From positions 1-29,341 of the forward strand of contig DKES01000022.1 in NCBI GenBank assembly GCA_002452615.1: 29,341 bases of DNA, in the 5' to 3' direction. This document shows, piece by piece, positions 1-7,964 of the stretch (within the stretch, counting starts at the first letter, position 1; each line of letters begins with the position of its first letter). The stretch comes from Patescibacteria group bacterium UBA6816. GTDB taxonomy: Bacteria > Patescibacteriota > Patescibacteriia > UBA2591 > UBA6264. Position numbers and translations under genes: made by a program. The notes under the pieces were generated by a model, which did not search any database, was not told where the DNA came from, and saw only the letters and a list, made by a program, of their open reading frames with translations.

Positions 1-19
1 TACGAGGTCTCGCCTCGTA
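1..19. repeat. Small perfect hairpin at the left edge
   Basis: TACGAGG and CCTCGTA form a 7-bp perfect stem around a 5-nt loop. The motif CGTAGATA then recurs in the next 20 bases. It could be part of an intergenic repeat or the end of a feature left of the window. No gene is visible from 1 to 173 apart from this hairpin and the two-copy repeat that follows. Confidence 0.4.
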
Positions 20-71
20 GATACGTCTCGTAGATAGATATAAAATATAAATATATACAAAATAAATATTT

Positions 72-110
72 TAATGCCTGCCCCGTAGTGAACGCGAAGC
101 GTTCTACTAC
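72..110. repeat. Hairpin repeat, copy 1 of 2
   Basis: This 39-base unit is identical to 119-157. Inside it GTAGTGAACGC and GCGTTCTACTAC pair with a single bulged base around a GAA loop. It is flanked by CCCC on the left and CAGGG on the right, so the outer stem is weaker than in copy 2 and no T-run follows. Confidence 0.75.
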
Positions 111-118
111 CAGGGTTC

Positions 119-165
119 TAATGCCTGCCCCGTAGTGAACGCGAAGCGTTCTACTACTGGGGTTT
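119..165 (+). terminator. Hairpin repeat, copy 2 of 2, shaped like an intrinsic terminator
   Basis: Bases 119-157 repeat 72-110 exactly. Here the outer CCCC pairs with GGGG, giving a stem of about 15 bp with small bulges, followed directly by TTTTT on the plus strand. That is the form of a rho-independent terminator for a plus-strand gene left of the window. It also lies just past the stop codon of recO, which is on the minus strand. Two tandem near-terminators suggest a repeat family that has been reused as a terminator. Confidence 0.6.
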
Positions 166-173
166 TTATGTTC

Positions 174-896
174 TTATGTTCCAAGGTGCCAAATAAAAAA
201 TTTCTTTATTATTAACTCGGCCCTTTTTAAATCTTTTTGAAAAAAAGATTGCTTTAATAAAGAATTAAAATCCTGATAAAGAAGTTTTTGTAATATTTTT
301 AAATCTTTTTGTTTAATTTTAAGATTCGCTTCAGATAAATTCTCTAGGGAAGTATGCTTTAAACAAACAATTCCTCCTTTATTAAAATTAAATAATAAAT
401 TTTCCTCCAAGGGTAATTTTCCACAAATCAAACATTTTTTTATTTCTGGGCAATAACCTAAAAAAGACAAAAATTTAATCAAAAAAGCATTAATCAGTAA
501 AAGAGAATTTTCTTTTTTAGCCTGGTTAATAATAATTAAAAATTTAACCAGCAAAGAAAATATTTTTTTATCCGGTTCTGGTTTAATTATTTTGTTAATC
601 TGTCCGAATAAAAAATTAAGAGTAATTAATTTTTCTGGTTGAGATAAAATTTGAGGGAATCTCTGTCTTTTTTCCCCACCAATTAAATGATAAATTTTCC
701 CTTGAACTACCACTAAATCTAATAAAGAAAAAGGTTCAGCTAAAATTGGGTTTAATTTAGAATTTATTTTTCTCCCCCCACGAACTAAAATTTGAATTTT
801 GCCGCTTTGACGGGAATAAAAAGAAATAATTAAATCATTTTCTCCTTTATTTTCTCGAAAAAGAACAAATCCTTGTAAATGATGGGTTTGAGACAT
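174..896 (-). CDS. recO: DNA repair protein RecO
   Basis: RecO helps RecA displace SSB in the RecFOR recombinational repair pathway and anneals complementary strands. The 240-residue length is normal for the family. The N-terminal part (about 1-80) has the OB-fold pattern, beginning with a stretch that reads GFVLFRENKGENDLIISFYS. A helical C-terminal domain carries a zinc-site pattern: C149-x5-C155-x2-C158 and C178. The ATG start has no Shine-Dalgarno upstream. It is the last gene of a minus-strand run, 10 bases after the gene at 907-2775, so it may be co-transcribed with it. The product name is secure; the operon link is inferred from spacing. Confidence 0.93.
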   Translation of the reverse strand: MSQTHHLQGFVLFRENKGENDLIISFYSRQSGKIQILVRGGRKINSKLNPILAEPFSLLDLVVVQGKIYHLIGGEKRQRFPQILSQPEKLITLNFLFGQINKIIKPEPDKKIFSLLVKFLIIINQAKKENSLLLINAFLIKFLSFLGYCPEIKKCLICGKLPLEENLLFNFNKGGIVCLKHTSLENLSEANLKIKQKDLKILQKLLYQDFNSLLKQSFFQKDLKRAELIIKKFFIWHLGT

Positions 897-906
897 TTAA
901 ATATAT

Positions 907-2775
907 TTATTCTTCATTATCAACAACCTCAGCGTTCCCTTGCCACCAAGGGTCTTTAGCTAAACTGGTATTTAAAAAATTATTTTCTTCAGATAAAAAA
1001 TCATTAGTTAAGCTGTCTTGCGCGGTTAAATAAATCGATTCTGTTAAAGGAATAATTTGGCCAACTTGTTCTTCCGTAGGAACAACGGCTAATTCAAATC
1101 CGGCTTCTACCAAAGAATAAGGACCTCCTTGATAAGGTTCTAGTTCAGAAATTTGCCACCGAACTATTCTTTTTTCCTGATTGTATAAAAGAAGCCCCTG
1201 ACTCGTTTTTGTTCTTTCTGTCCAAATTACCCCTAAGGGCAATTTTGTTTCTACTAAAAGATTTTTAACTCCATTAGTGGTATTTTTTAAATCCCAAAAA
1301 ACCCAAAAACGAGTTTCTTTGCCCCTTTGAGGAGGAAGGGGGCCAGTGCCGATTTTAACATGTTCATCATCATAATAACGTACTGAGGAATTTAAATTAA
1401 GATTGGTTTTAATTAATAATTCAATTTTATTTCCTTGAATCTCCCAAGAAAAATCCTTGCCCCAAACATTTCCCTGGGCAATTAGCTGAGCTTGTATTTG
1501 AAAAGATTGATTATTGTTTTTTTCCCAATCTAAATAATTTTTTAAAGGTAAATCAAAAACAATTTTTCCTTGTTGTTGATGAGGAACCTGCCGTAAATCA
1601 GAAATAATTGATGAAGTCCAACCTGATTCTGAACCTAAAGAACTAATTAAAGAAGAATCTATTTTTCCTGAAGAAAAAATTGATTCTATTTCTGATTTTT
1701 CCTGATAATAATGCCAACTTGACTGATAAAGACGGGAAAAATCAATATATTCTACCCCCTTTATTTTTAATCTTAATTTTAAGTTTTCAATGGTTTGATT
1801 AGTGGCATTTTCATAAGATAAAACCACGGGCACTGTTTCTCCCCAATTAACACTTTGTTTTTCTTGAAAAGAATCATTGATTTCTAATTTTAAAGGAAAA
1901 TTAAATTCTTCTAAAACAATCTTTTTTTCTTTTTTAAATTGAGGATAAAACTGATTATTAAAAATTATTCCTGATTCTAAAGAAAATTCTAATTCACTTA
2001 CCAAGGGATCAGTAATTAATCCAGTAAAATCAAGCCTTTTCCTTGTTTGGGCGTTTAAGTCTTTAAGCTTCCATTTTAATTGTCCGGTTTCTGAATTTAT
2101 AACTATGTTTTCTCCTTCTTTCTCACTTTTAAAATCATTATCTAAAAGAGAAAATTGAAGCGGGTAATTAATAACCACTTCTACCTCTGGGATAATTTCC
2201 TGACTAATATTTTCTAAAAATAAAGAGGATTCTATTTTCTGACCAAAAGCAGATTGGTCTGGCAGGGACCAATTTAAAAGCAAAGAAGGTTTTAAAATAA
2301 TCGCGGTGGAAAAATTTTCTTGAAAAATAGAACTAAAACCAGCTAAACTAAAATCAACTCTACCTTCAAAATATTTAGGTCGGTCCACTTGACCCAAAAA
2401 AGTTCCTTTAATCTCAATTTCTTGTAAAACGTTTTTGTCAATTTTTTCAAAAGTCCAAATCCCTCCCTGAGATAATTTTCTTTCCACGGCCGGGGAGCTA
2501 GAATCGAAAATAAAATCCGAAGGGAAATTAATAGTTACCTCCACATTTTCTAAGTCTGTTTTTTCTTCATTTTTAATAAAAACAAAAAACTGGCCTTTTT
2601 CGCCAATAATTTGTTTGTCATTATAATAAAGCCAAAATTTAACCTTTTGGTCTTTTTGATTATCTGAATTTTGGTCAAAGTATAAAAGGCTTAATAAACT
2701 TAAGCCTAAAAATATAATCAAAAATAAAAAAGATAGAAACAAAAAACTTTTTTTGTTTTTTCTTTGTTTACTCAT
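907..2775 (-). CDS. Membrane-anchored extracellular protein with tandem beta-sandwich-like domains
   Basis: The product has 622 residues. A basic start (SKQRKNKK) is followed by one hydrophobic segment at about 11-33, then a long polar, beta-rich region with no further membrane segments, so it is probably anchored in the membrane and faces outward. Phrases such as GQFFVFIKNEE..LENVEVTINFP, ESSLFLENISQEIIPEVEVVINYP and VPVVLSYENATNQTIENLKLRLK recur about every 130-150 residues. They resemble the DUF11/CARDB-like 'conserved repeat' sandwich domains of surface proteins. It has no catalytic motif that I recognise. An AGGGA sits about 6 bases before the ATG, the only Shine-Dalgarno-like site I noticed at a start. 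It forms a run with the 148-residue gene upstream. Function unknown; a surface adhesin or envelope role is a guess. Confidence 0.85.
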   Translation of the reverse strand: MSKQRKNKKSFLFLSFLFLIIFLGLSLLSLLYFDQNSDNQKDQKVKFWLYYNDKQIIGEKGQFFVFIKNEEKTDLENVEVTINFPSDFIFDSSSPAVERKLSQGGIWTFEKIDKNVLQEIEIKGTFLGQVDRPKYFEGRVDFSLAGFSSIFQENFSTAIILKPSLLLNWSLPDQSAFGQKIESSLFLENISQEIIPEVEVVINYPLQFSLLDNDFKSEKEGENIVINSETGQLKWKLKDLNAQTRKRLDFTGLITDPLVSELEFSLESGIIFNNQFYPQFKKEKKIVLEEFNFPLKLEINDSFQEKQSVNWGETVPVVLSYENATNQTIENLKLRLKIKGVEYIDFSRLYQSSWHYYQEKSEIESIFSSGKIDSSLISSLGSESGWTSSIISDLRQVPHQQQGKIVFDLPLKNYLDWEKNNNQSFQIQAQLIAQGNVWGKDFSWEIQGNKIELLIKTNLNLNSSVRYYDDEHVKIGTGPLPPQRGKETRFWVFWDLKNTTNGVKNLLVETKLPLGVIWTERTKTSQGLLLYNQEKRIVRWQISELEPYQGGPYSLVEAGFELAVVPTEEQVGQIIPLTESIYLTAQDSLTNDFLSEENNFLNTSLAKDPWWQGNAEVVDNEE

Positions 2776-2793
2776 ATTTTTCCCTGATGGAAA

Positions 2794-3240
2794 CTATTGT
2801 TTGGCTTGTTCTTTAATCCCAGAAATTATTTGTGAATTTTCTCTTAACTTTTGGACGTACAAAACATGGTCTCGATTAATTTGAACCTCACCTTCTGGGC
2901 TATGAATTTCATCTTTAACACTCATTAAAGAAAGTTGAGATTGGGGCTCTTCTCCTTCTTCTAAAGGAGGAACTTGCTGCATTTGTAAATAATGAACATC
3001 TTTCAAAACAATTAAATCAGAATTTTGTTTGGAAATTTGTCCAAAATAAGTTTGTCCATTGGTAAGAAAAAGAGCGTACCAATTGTCTCCTCTAGCCGGG
3101 GAAATAAAAATTGTCATTACCAAAAAAACAATAATTGCCACCAAGACAATAATGCCGACTACTAATAAGGCAATTCCCTTTTTCCCGTTGTTGGATTTTT
3201 TTTCATTTTCCATACTTTTAAAAGTTAATTCTTCGGTCAT
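2794..3240 (-). CDS. Small single-pass membrane protein, function unknown
   Basis: The product has 148 residues. A polar, lysine-rich N-terminus (about 1-21) precedes one strong membrane segment (about 22-46) and a roughly 100-residue outer domain with the phrase WYALFLTNGQTYFGQI. Proteins of this shape, a short domain starting 'YYAVFLTNGQVYFGKL'-like after an N-terminal anchor, are common as hypotheticals in Parcubacteria; I recognise the pattern but no assigned function. An internal ATG at codon 10 (MENEKK) is an alternative start. The stop is TAG. It lies 18 bases before the 622-residue membrane protein on the same strand, suggesting a shared transcript and possibly a shared envelope role. 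Confidence 0.8.
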   Translation of the reverse strand: MTEELTFKSMENEKKSNNGKKGIALLVVGIIVLVAIIVFLVMTIFISPARGDNWYALFLTNGQTYFGQISKQNSDLIVLKDVHYLQMQQVPPLEEGEEPQSQLSLMSVKDEIHSPEGEVQINRDHVLYVQKLRENSQIISGIKEQAKQ

Positions 3241-3302
3241 TTTAATACAATTTAAATTAATTTATAAATAAAAATATTTTCGACCAATAAAATATTTCAA
3301 GT

Positions 3303-3318
3303 TATCCTTTTTAGGATA
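3303..3318. repeat. Short hairpin between two minus-strand genes
   Basis: TATCCT and AGGATA form a 6-bp stem with a 4-T loop. It lies 39 bases past the glycosyltransferase stop on the minus strand. No clear T-run follows on that strand, so a terminator role is weak. The rest of 3241-3356 is AT-rich with no gene visible. Confidence 0.3.
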
Positions 3319-3356
3319 TAATATTTAAAAAAATAAATCAAGGCTATTAAGAATTT

Positions 3357-4535
3357 TTAATTATTTTTTTGTACTTTTTTATAAACTGCCAAGGTTTGAC
3401 GAGCACATTTTTCCCAAGAAAACTTCTCCACTACTTTTTTCCCTTGATTAATTAGTTTCTTTTTTAATGACCGGTCAAATAATACATTATAAATACCTCT
3501 GGTTATTTCTGCCACATTATAAGGGTCAACTAAAATAGCGGCTCGATTAGTAATTTCCGGTAAAGAAGAAACATTACTTGTAATTACCGGGACTCCTTTG
3601 GCTAAAGCTTCTAAAATAGGTAATCCAAAACCTTCGTATAGGGTGGGAAAAATAAATAAATCTGCACCACCGAAAAGAGAATCCAAGTCTTCTGCCGGGA
3701 CATAACCTGTTAAAATAATATCTTTTTTATATTTTGATTGAAAAATTTTCTTTTTAATCTTTTCAAATTTTTCACCGGGGGCCCCGCTTAAAACTAATTG
3801 ATAATCAAAACTAATATCCTTTTTCCCAGGCTCAGCTCCAATTTTTTCCCTAAATCGTTCATAAGATTCAATAATTCTCAAAATATTCTTTCTGGCTTCT
3901 AAAGTCCCAATAAAAAATAAATATTTTTTCTTAATTTTATATTTTTGTTTAATTTTAGAAATATCTTTTAAAGAAGTTTTTGTAAAAAACCTTTTATCTA
4001 TCCCGTGATAAATAACTTCTATTTTTTGAGGACTTAAAAGAAACAATTCCCTTAAATCCTTGGCCGTTGATTTGGAAACGGCAATTATTTTTTTGGATTT
4101 TTTTAAAATATGGGGGAAATTTACCTTTAACTCCTGTAATTCTTCCGTCTCAACTAATTCAGGAAACTTATAAAAAACCAGGTCATGAACAGTTGTTACG
4201 GTCAATCCTTTATACTGATAATAAGGAAAAGAACTAGGAATATGTAAAACATCTAAATTCTCTTTAGCTAGGGTAGCATTAACTAAATGATTTATATAAC
4301 GTTCAGGTAATAATTGACGATATTGATAAAAAGGAAAAAAACGAACAAAAACATTTTTTTGTTTGAATTTTTTTAACTTTTTTGTCTGAACTGAACGGTC
4401 AAAAAACAAAAAATAAGTGTTTTCTTTGTCAATTTGCAATAAATGTCTTACTAATTGATAAACATAATGACTCACTCCGGCCCCGGCTCCTTTTTCTGGG
4501 TTTAAAATTGTTCGGCAATCAATCCCAATCTTCAT
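3357..4535 (-). CDS. Glycosyltransferase family 4 (GT-B fold)
   Basis: The product has 392 residues, typical for a GT4 retaining glycosyltransferase, which moves a sugar from a nucleotide-sugar to an acceptor in glycan or glycolipid assembly. The N-terminal Rossmann half starts MKIGIDCRTIL and includes a Gly-rich GAGAGVSHYVYQL loop; the linker region reads VIYHGIDKRFF; the C-terminal donor-binding half has FFIGTLEARKNI and the E-x7-E motif in PTLYEGFGLPILEAL (about residue 300). No signal peptide or membrane segment is seen, so it is probably cytoplasmic or peripheral at the membrane. It is a lone gene with its own promoter. The sugar and acceptor cannot be told from sequence; mannosyltransferase-like enzymes are the closest general type. 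Confidence 0.9.
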   Translation of the reverse strand: MKIGIDCRTILNPEKGAGAGVSHYVYQLVRHLLQIDKENTYFLFFDRSVQTKKLKKFKQKNVFVRFFPFYQYRQLLPERYINHLVNATLAKENLDVLHIPSSFPYYQYKGLTVTTVHDLVFYKFPELVETEELQELKVNFPHILKKSKKIIAVSKSTAKDLRELFLLSPQKIEVIYHGIDKRFFTKTSLKDISKIKQKYKIKKKYLFFIGTLEARKNILRIIESYERFREKIGAEPGKKDISFDYQLVLSGAPGEKFEKIKKKIFQSKYKKDIILTGYVPAEDLDSLFGGADLFIFPTLYEGFGLPILEALAKGVPVITSNVSSLPEITNRAAILVDPYNVAEITRGIYNVLFDRSLKKKLINQGKKVVEKFSWEKCARQTLAVYKKVQKNN

Positions 4536-4581
4536 AAAATTTTGTTATAAAGGATTAAATAGTGTTTGGCCTTGATTTTTT

Positions 4582-4609
4582 ATTATACCATAATTAAGAT
4601 TAAAGACAA
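4582..4609 (-). promoter_or_regulatory. Sigma70-type promoter for the glycosyltransferase
   Basis: Read on the minus strand: -35 TTGTCT, a 16-base spacer, then a consensus -10 TATAAT. This would start RNA about 40 bases before the ATG at 4535. It lies in the divergent gap with smpB. Confidence 0.6.
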
Positions 4610-4664
4610 GATTAAAATATTGTGCTAAAATTAATTTGCCTTTATTTAGTAACATAAAATAACC

Positions 4665-5126
4665 ATGGCCATTACCATAAATAAAAAAGCCTATCATAAT
4701 TATGAGATTTTACAAACTTTTGAAGCCGGGATTGTTCTTACTGGACCAGAAGTAAAATCAATAAAACAAGGGAAAATTAATCTTAAAGGAAGTTATGTTC
4801 AAATTAATTCCCAAGGAATTCCTTGGTTAATTAATGCTCATGTTGACCCCTATGCTCCGGCGGCCCAAGTCCAAAAAGAATATGACCCTACCCAAAGCAG
4901 AAAAATTCTACTTCATAAAAAAGAAATTAATTCTTTAATCGGTAAATTAAAAACTCGAGGATTATCTTTAATTCCTTTAAAAGTATTTGTTAAAAACAAT
5001 ATTATTAAATTAGAAATTGGTTTAGCCCGAGGGAAAAAGAAGTGGGATAAAAGAGAAGATATTAAAAAAAGAGATATTGATAAAAAAATAAAAAAAGCTT
5101 TAAAAGAAAAATTTAAAACTTTTTAA
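4665..5126 (+). CDS. smpB: SsrA-binding protein SmpB
   Basis: SmpB binds the tRNA-like end of tmRNA and takes it into the A site of stalled ribosomes (trans-translation). The 153-residue length matches the family. Diagnostic stretches are the N-terminal YHNYEILQTFEAGIVLTGPE and VKSIKQGKINLKGSYVQI, the central PLKVFVKNNIIKLEIGLARG and the basic C-terminal tail KKKWDKREDIKKRDIDKKIK, which becomes helical in the mRNA channel. ATG start without Shine-Dalgarno. It is convergent with the hydrogenase gene, with 8 bases between the two stops. Its RNA partner, tmRNA, is in this window at 11987-12357. Confidence 0.97.
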   Translation: MAITINKKAYHNYEILQTFEAGIVLTGPEVKSIKQGKINLKGSYVQINSQGIPWLINAHVDPYAPAAQVQKEYDPTQSRKILLHKKEINSLIGKLKTRGLSLIPLKVFVKNNIIKLEIGLARGKKKWDKREDIKKRDIDKKIKKALKEKFKTF

Positions 5127-5134
5127 TTTTTTAA

Positions 5135-6874
5135 CTAATATTGCCCTGGAGGCAAAATATTTAACCCTTTTTTAAACTTTCTTGAATAATGAGTATGACA
5201 GAGATAATGAGCTGTCTTTTTATTTTTTAAAAAATCTCGGTAAACCTCTTTTATTACTGGGTTTTGATGAGCAGTTCTAATGGTTCTTTTTTTATCCAAT
5301 TGATAAAGTCCTTGCGCTCTTTTATTCCTAATTTTTTTACTGGTGGGAATAGGTTGTCCTCCTCCTCCAATACATCCTCCTGGGCAAGCCATTACTTCAA
5401 GATAATCAAATAAATCCGGGTTTTCTTTTAATTTTTCTAAAATTTCCTTAGCAAAACCCAAACCATTAACCACCCCTATTTTTAAAGATTTTCCTTTAAT
5501 TTTAACTAAAGCTCTTTTTACTCCTTTCATTCCCCTAACTTTTTTAAATTCTATTTTAGAAATCTCTTTTTCATTTAACATTGCTTGAGTAGTTCGTAAA
5601 GCTGACTCCATTACCCCGCCGGTGGCCCCATAAATTATTCCGGCGCCAGAATGATATCCTAAAGGATGGTCGGCTTGAAGGGGTTTAATTTTATTTAAAT
5701 CAACCTTATATTTTCTAAATAATTGAGCTAATCCCCGCGTAGTTAAAACATAATCTACTGGCTTTAAACCTTTAATTTTTAATTCTGGACGCGTAATTTC
5801 ATATTTTTTAGCCACACAAGGCATAACTGAAACCACAAAAATATCTTGAGGATTTATTTTTTCCCTTTGGGCCCAATAGGTTTTAATTAATCCACCTAAA
5901 ATAATATGAGGCGAACGAACACTAGTTAAATAAGGAATAAATTCTGGATAATAAAACTCAATATATTTTACCCAAGCCGGGCAACAAGAAGTCATTAAAG
6001 GCAACTTTCTTTTATCTTCTAATTTAGTAATTAACTCTTTTGCCTCTTCCATGGTAGTAAAATCAGCTCCTAAACTAACATCAAAAACTTTGTCTACTCC
6101 CAAAGATTTAATCCCGGCAATTAATTTTCCCGTTAAGGGTGTCCTTAAAGGAAAACCAAATTCTTCTCCCAAACTAGTTCTAACTGCTGGCGCAAATTGA
6201 AAAATTACTTTTTTACCTTTTTGTTTTAAGGGCGTTTCTACTTCTTCAAATTCTCCCACTCCTTCAAAACTACCAGCAGGACAATGAATTAAACATTGAC
6301 CGCAATAAACACAATCTTTATTTTTATCTTCACTAGGAACCACCCTTATATCGGCTCCTTGTCCTTTTAACTCTAAAAATCCCACTCCTTGATTTTGACA
6401 AACCTCTACACAATTACGGCAATCAATACATTTTTTACTATCATAAATAAGCGCCGAGTCAAATTTATAAACCGGCCGCTTTTCCTTACGATTAGAAAAT
6501 CTGGAGGTATCGGCTTGATATTTTTTTGTTAAATCTAAAAGTTGACAACGAGAAAACCAAACACAATCATGGCATTCCTGAGAATGTTGAGTGAAAATAA
6601 GTTCTAAATTAAGTTTTCTTAATTTTTTTATTTCCGGGGTGTCTGTAAATATTTCCATTCCTGGTTTAACCTTAACCGAACAAGATGTTTTTAATTCTTT
6701 TTCTCCTTTTATTTTAACCAAACAAATTCGACAATTTTCCTTTACTTTAAGGTCAGAATGATAACAAAGAGTGGGGATAAAAATGTTATTTCTTTGGGCC
6801 ACTTCTAAAATTGTCTCAGAAAAACGAGCTTTAAATCTTTTTTTATTTATTTTAATATAAAAACTCTGAAGCAT
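5135..6874 (-). CDS. hydA: [FeFe] hydrogenase, CpI-like multi-cluster catalytic subunit
   Basis: This enzyme reversibly converts 2H+ and electrons to H2. It has 579 residues from the ATG at 6874. An in-frame TTG at 6901 lies inside nuoF and is less likely. Domains in order: plant-type [2Fe-2S] (C37, C48, C51, C65); His-Cys3 [4Fe-4S] (H97, C101, C104, C110); two ferredoxin clusters (C149/152/155/159 and C188/191/194/198); H-domain with TSCCPAW (C297, C298), MPCVAKKYE (C353, K356) and EVMACPGGCIGGGGQP (C497, C501); and a C-terminal small-subunit-like region ending near CHTHY. Cluster order and spacing follow Clostridium CpI closely. The H-cluster ligands and the proton-relay Cys (C297) and Glu (E277, E280 by alignment) are present, so it should be able to be active if matured. 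It begins 1 base after the nuoF-like stop, so the two are surely co-translated. No hydE/F/G is in the window. Stop is TAG. Confidence 0.95.
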   Translation of the reverse strand: MLQSFYIKINKKRFKARFSETILEVAQRNNIFIPTLCYHSDLKVKENCRICLVKIKGEKELKTSCSVKVKPGMEIFTDTPEIKKLRKLNLELIFTQHSQECHDCVWFSRCQLLDLTKKYQADTSRFSNRKEKRPVYKFDSALIYDSKKCIDCRNCVEVCQNQGVGFLELKGQGADIRVVPSEDKNKDCVYCGQCLIHCPAGSFEGVGEFEEVETPLKQKGKKVIFQFAPAVRTSLGEEFGFPLRTPLTGKLIAGIKSLGVDKVFDVSLGADFTTMEEAKELITKLEDKRKLPLMTSCCPAWVKYIEFYYPEFIPYLTSVRSPHIILGGLIKTYWAQREKINPQDIFVVSVMPCVAKKYEITRPELKIKGLKPVDYVLTTRGLAQLFRKYKVDLNKIKPLQADHPLGYHSGAGIIYGATGGVMESALRTTQAMLNEKEISKIEFKKVRGMKGVKRALVKIKGKSLKIGVVNGLGFAKEILEKLKENPDLFDYLEVMACPGGCIGGGGQPIPTSKKIRNKRAQGLYQLDKKRTIRTAHQNPVIKEVYRDFLKNKKTAHYLCHTHYSRKFKKGLNILPPGQY

Positions 6875-6875
6875 T

Positions 6876-7874
6876 TTATTTATTTTTATTAAAAATTCCA
6901 ACTTTTTTAATTAAAGAAGAAAAAGGTTGAGCCATGGCCTTACCAAAAGGACAAAAACTGCTTTTTTCTAAAAGAAATAATAAATCCTTAATTATTTCTT
7001 GGTCTGGGTTTTTCTGAGATAATAATTCTTTTAAACGATAAACTCCTTCTCGACAAGGTGAACATTTTCCACAATTTTCCTGAATAAAAAAATCAATCCA
7101 TTTTTTCATTAAAGAAACTGGATTAGTTTTATCCTCAGGATAAATAATAATAGCTCCCAGGCCTGATCCGGTTTGGTTCAATTCTCGAGTTAATAAAATT
7201 TCTCCACTAGCTCCTCCCCCCACTTGAACAAAAAACTTAAAATTAGGCCAATTACCTGTTTTTTTTAAAACCTGCTTTAAACTTAAATCTGCAGAGAGTT
7301 CATAAACCCCTGGATGGTCGCCTCCAGAAATAGAATAAAGCCTTTCTCCTTGATAATTATTATTAATAATACGGGAAACATAATAAAGAGTCTCAACATT
7401 ATTAATTAAAGTAGGACAATCCCAAAGTCCTTTTTCTGAAGGATAAGGAGGCCGGGACCGTGGTTCTAATCTTCTCCCTTCAAGAGACTCAACTAAGGTT
7501 GTTTCTTCTCCACAAAGATAACCACCTTGTTTTTTAAAAATAATTATAGGTAAATTTTTTTCTTTAATAATTTTTTCTAATTTCTTTTTATACTTTTGGA
7601 AAAAATCTTTTCTTAAATAAAGATAGGCTTTGGCTGCTTTAATTGTTTCTTGGGCAATTTTTATCCCTTCTATTAATTCAAAAGGGTGAGTTTTTAAAAT
7701 AAACTCATCCTTAAAAACTTTTGGCTCTCCTTCTGACCCATTAGCTATCAGATATTTTTTTTCGGCTTTAACTTTTCTGACCATTTCCCACTTTAAAGCC
7801 GTGGGGAACTCTGCTCCACCTCTTCCTTTAAGGCCTGCTTTTTTTATTTTTTGAATTACTTTTTCTGGGGACAT
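6876..7874 (-). CDS. NuoF/HydB-like NADH-binding flavoprotein, minimal form
   Basis: This is the FMN and NAD(H)-binding module of complex I and of NAD-linked hydrogenases. It should pass electrons between NADH and the hydrogenase encoded 1 base downstream. Visible motifs: Gly-rich FMN loop GRGGAEFPTALKW (17-29), acidic NGSEGEPKVFKDE (45-57), CGEETTLVESLEGRR (121-135), and the [4Fe-4S] site CGKCSPCREG with C268, C271, C274 plus C308. At 332 residues it lacks the roughly 60-80 residues that precede the FMN loop in E. coli-type NuoF, and the N-terminal thioredoxin-like and C-terminal ferredoxin extensions of HydB. The usual 'GAGFPTG' reads GAEFPTA. No NuoE-like partner is present. The ATG is 14 bases past the tRNA-Pro 3' end. 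Family is secure; the electron partner is inferred from context. Confidence 0.92.
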   Translation of the reverse strand: MSPEKVIQKIKKAGLKGRGGAEFPTALKWEMVRKVKAEKKYLIANGSEGEPKVFKDEFILKTHPFELIEGIKIAQETIKAAKAYLYLRKDFFQKYKKKLEKIIKEKNLPIIIFKKQGGYLCGEETTLVESLEGRRLEPRSRPPYPSEKGLWDCPTLINNVETLYYVSRIINNNYQGERLYSISGGDHPGVYELSADLSLKQVLKKTGNWPNFKFFVQVGGGASGEILLTRELNQTGSGLGAIIIYPEDKTNPVSLMKKWIDFFIQENCGKCSPCREGVYRLKELLSQKNPDQEIIKDLLFLLEKSSFCPFGKAMAQPFSSLIKKVGIFNKNK

Positions 7875-7888
7875 AATTTAAAATAAAA

Positions 7889-7960
7889 TCGGGGCGCCGG
7901 GAATTGAACCCGGGTCACAGGGCCCCCAGCCCTGCATAATAGCCATTATACGACGCCCCG
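7889..7960 (-). tRNA. tRNA-Pro(GGG)
   Basis: On the minus strand the acceptor stem CGGGGCG/CGCCCCG is perfect, the anticodon stem is CAGGG/CCCTG around loop CTGGGGG (anticodon GGG), and the T arm is CCGGG-TTCAATT-CCCGG. The discriminator base is A at 7889 and no CCA is encoded (TTTT follows). The gene is squeezed between rpmB (4 bases upstream) and the nuoF-like gene (14 bases downstream), so its processing would also cut that transcript. Confidence 0.95.
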
Positions 7961-7964
7961 AAGA

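Noticed and set aside
72..157. CRISPR array at the left edge
   Set aside because: Only two units with an 8-base gap, no spacers of proper size and no cas genes; the units fold as hairpins.
6875..6901. Hydrogenase start at TTG 6901 (9 residues longer)
   Set aside because: It lies inside the nuoF-like gene, and the ATG at 6874 is 1 base past that gene's stop with the ferredoxin fold starting right after.
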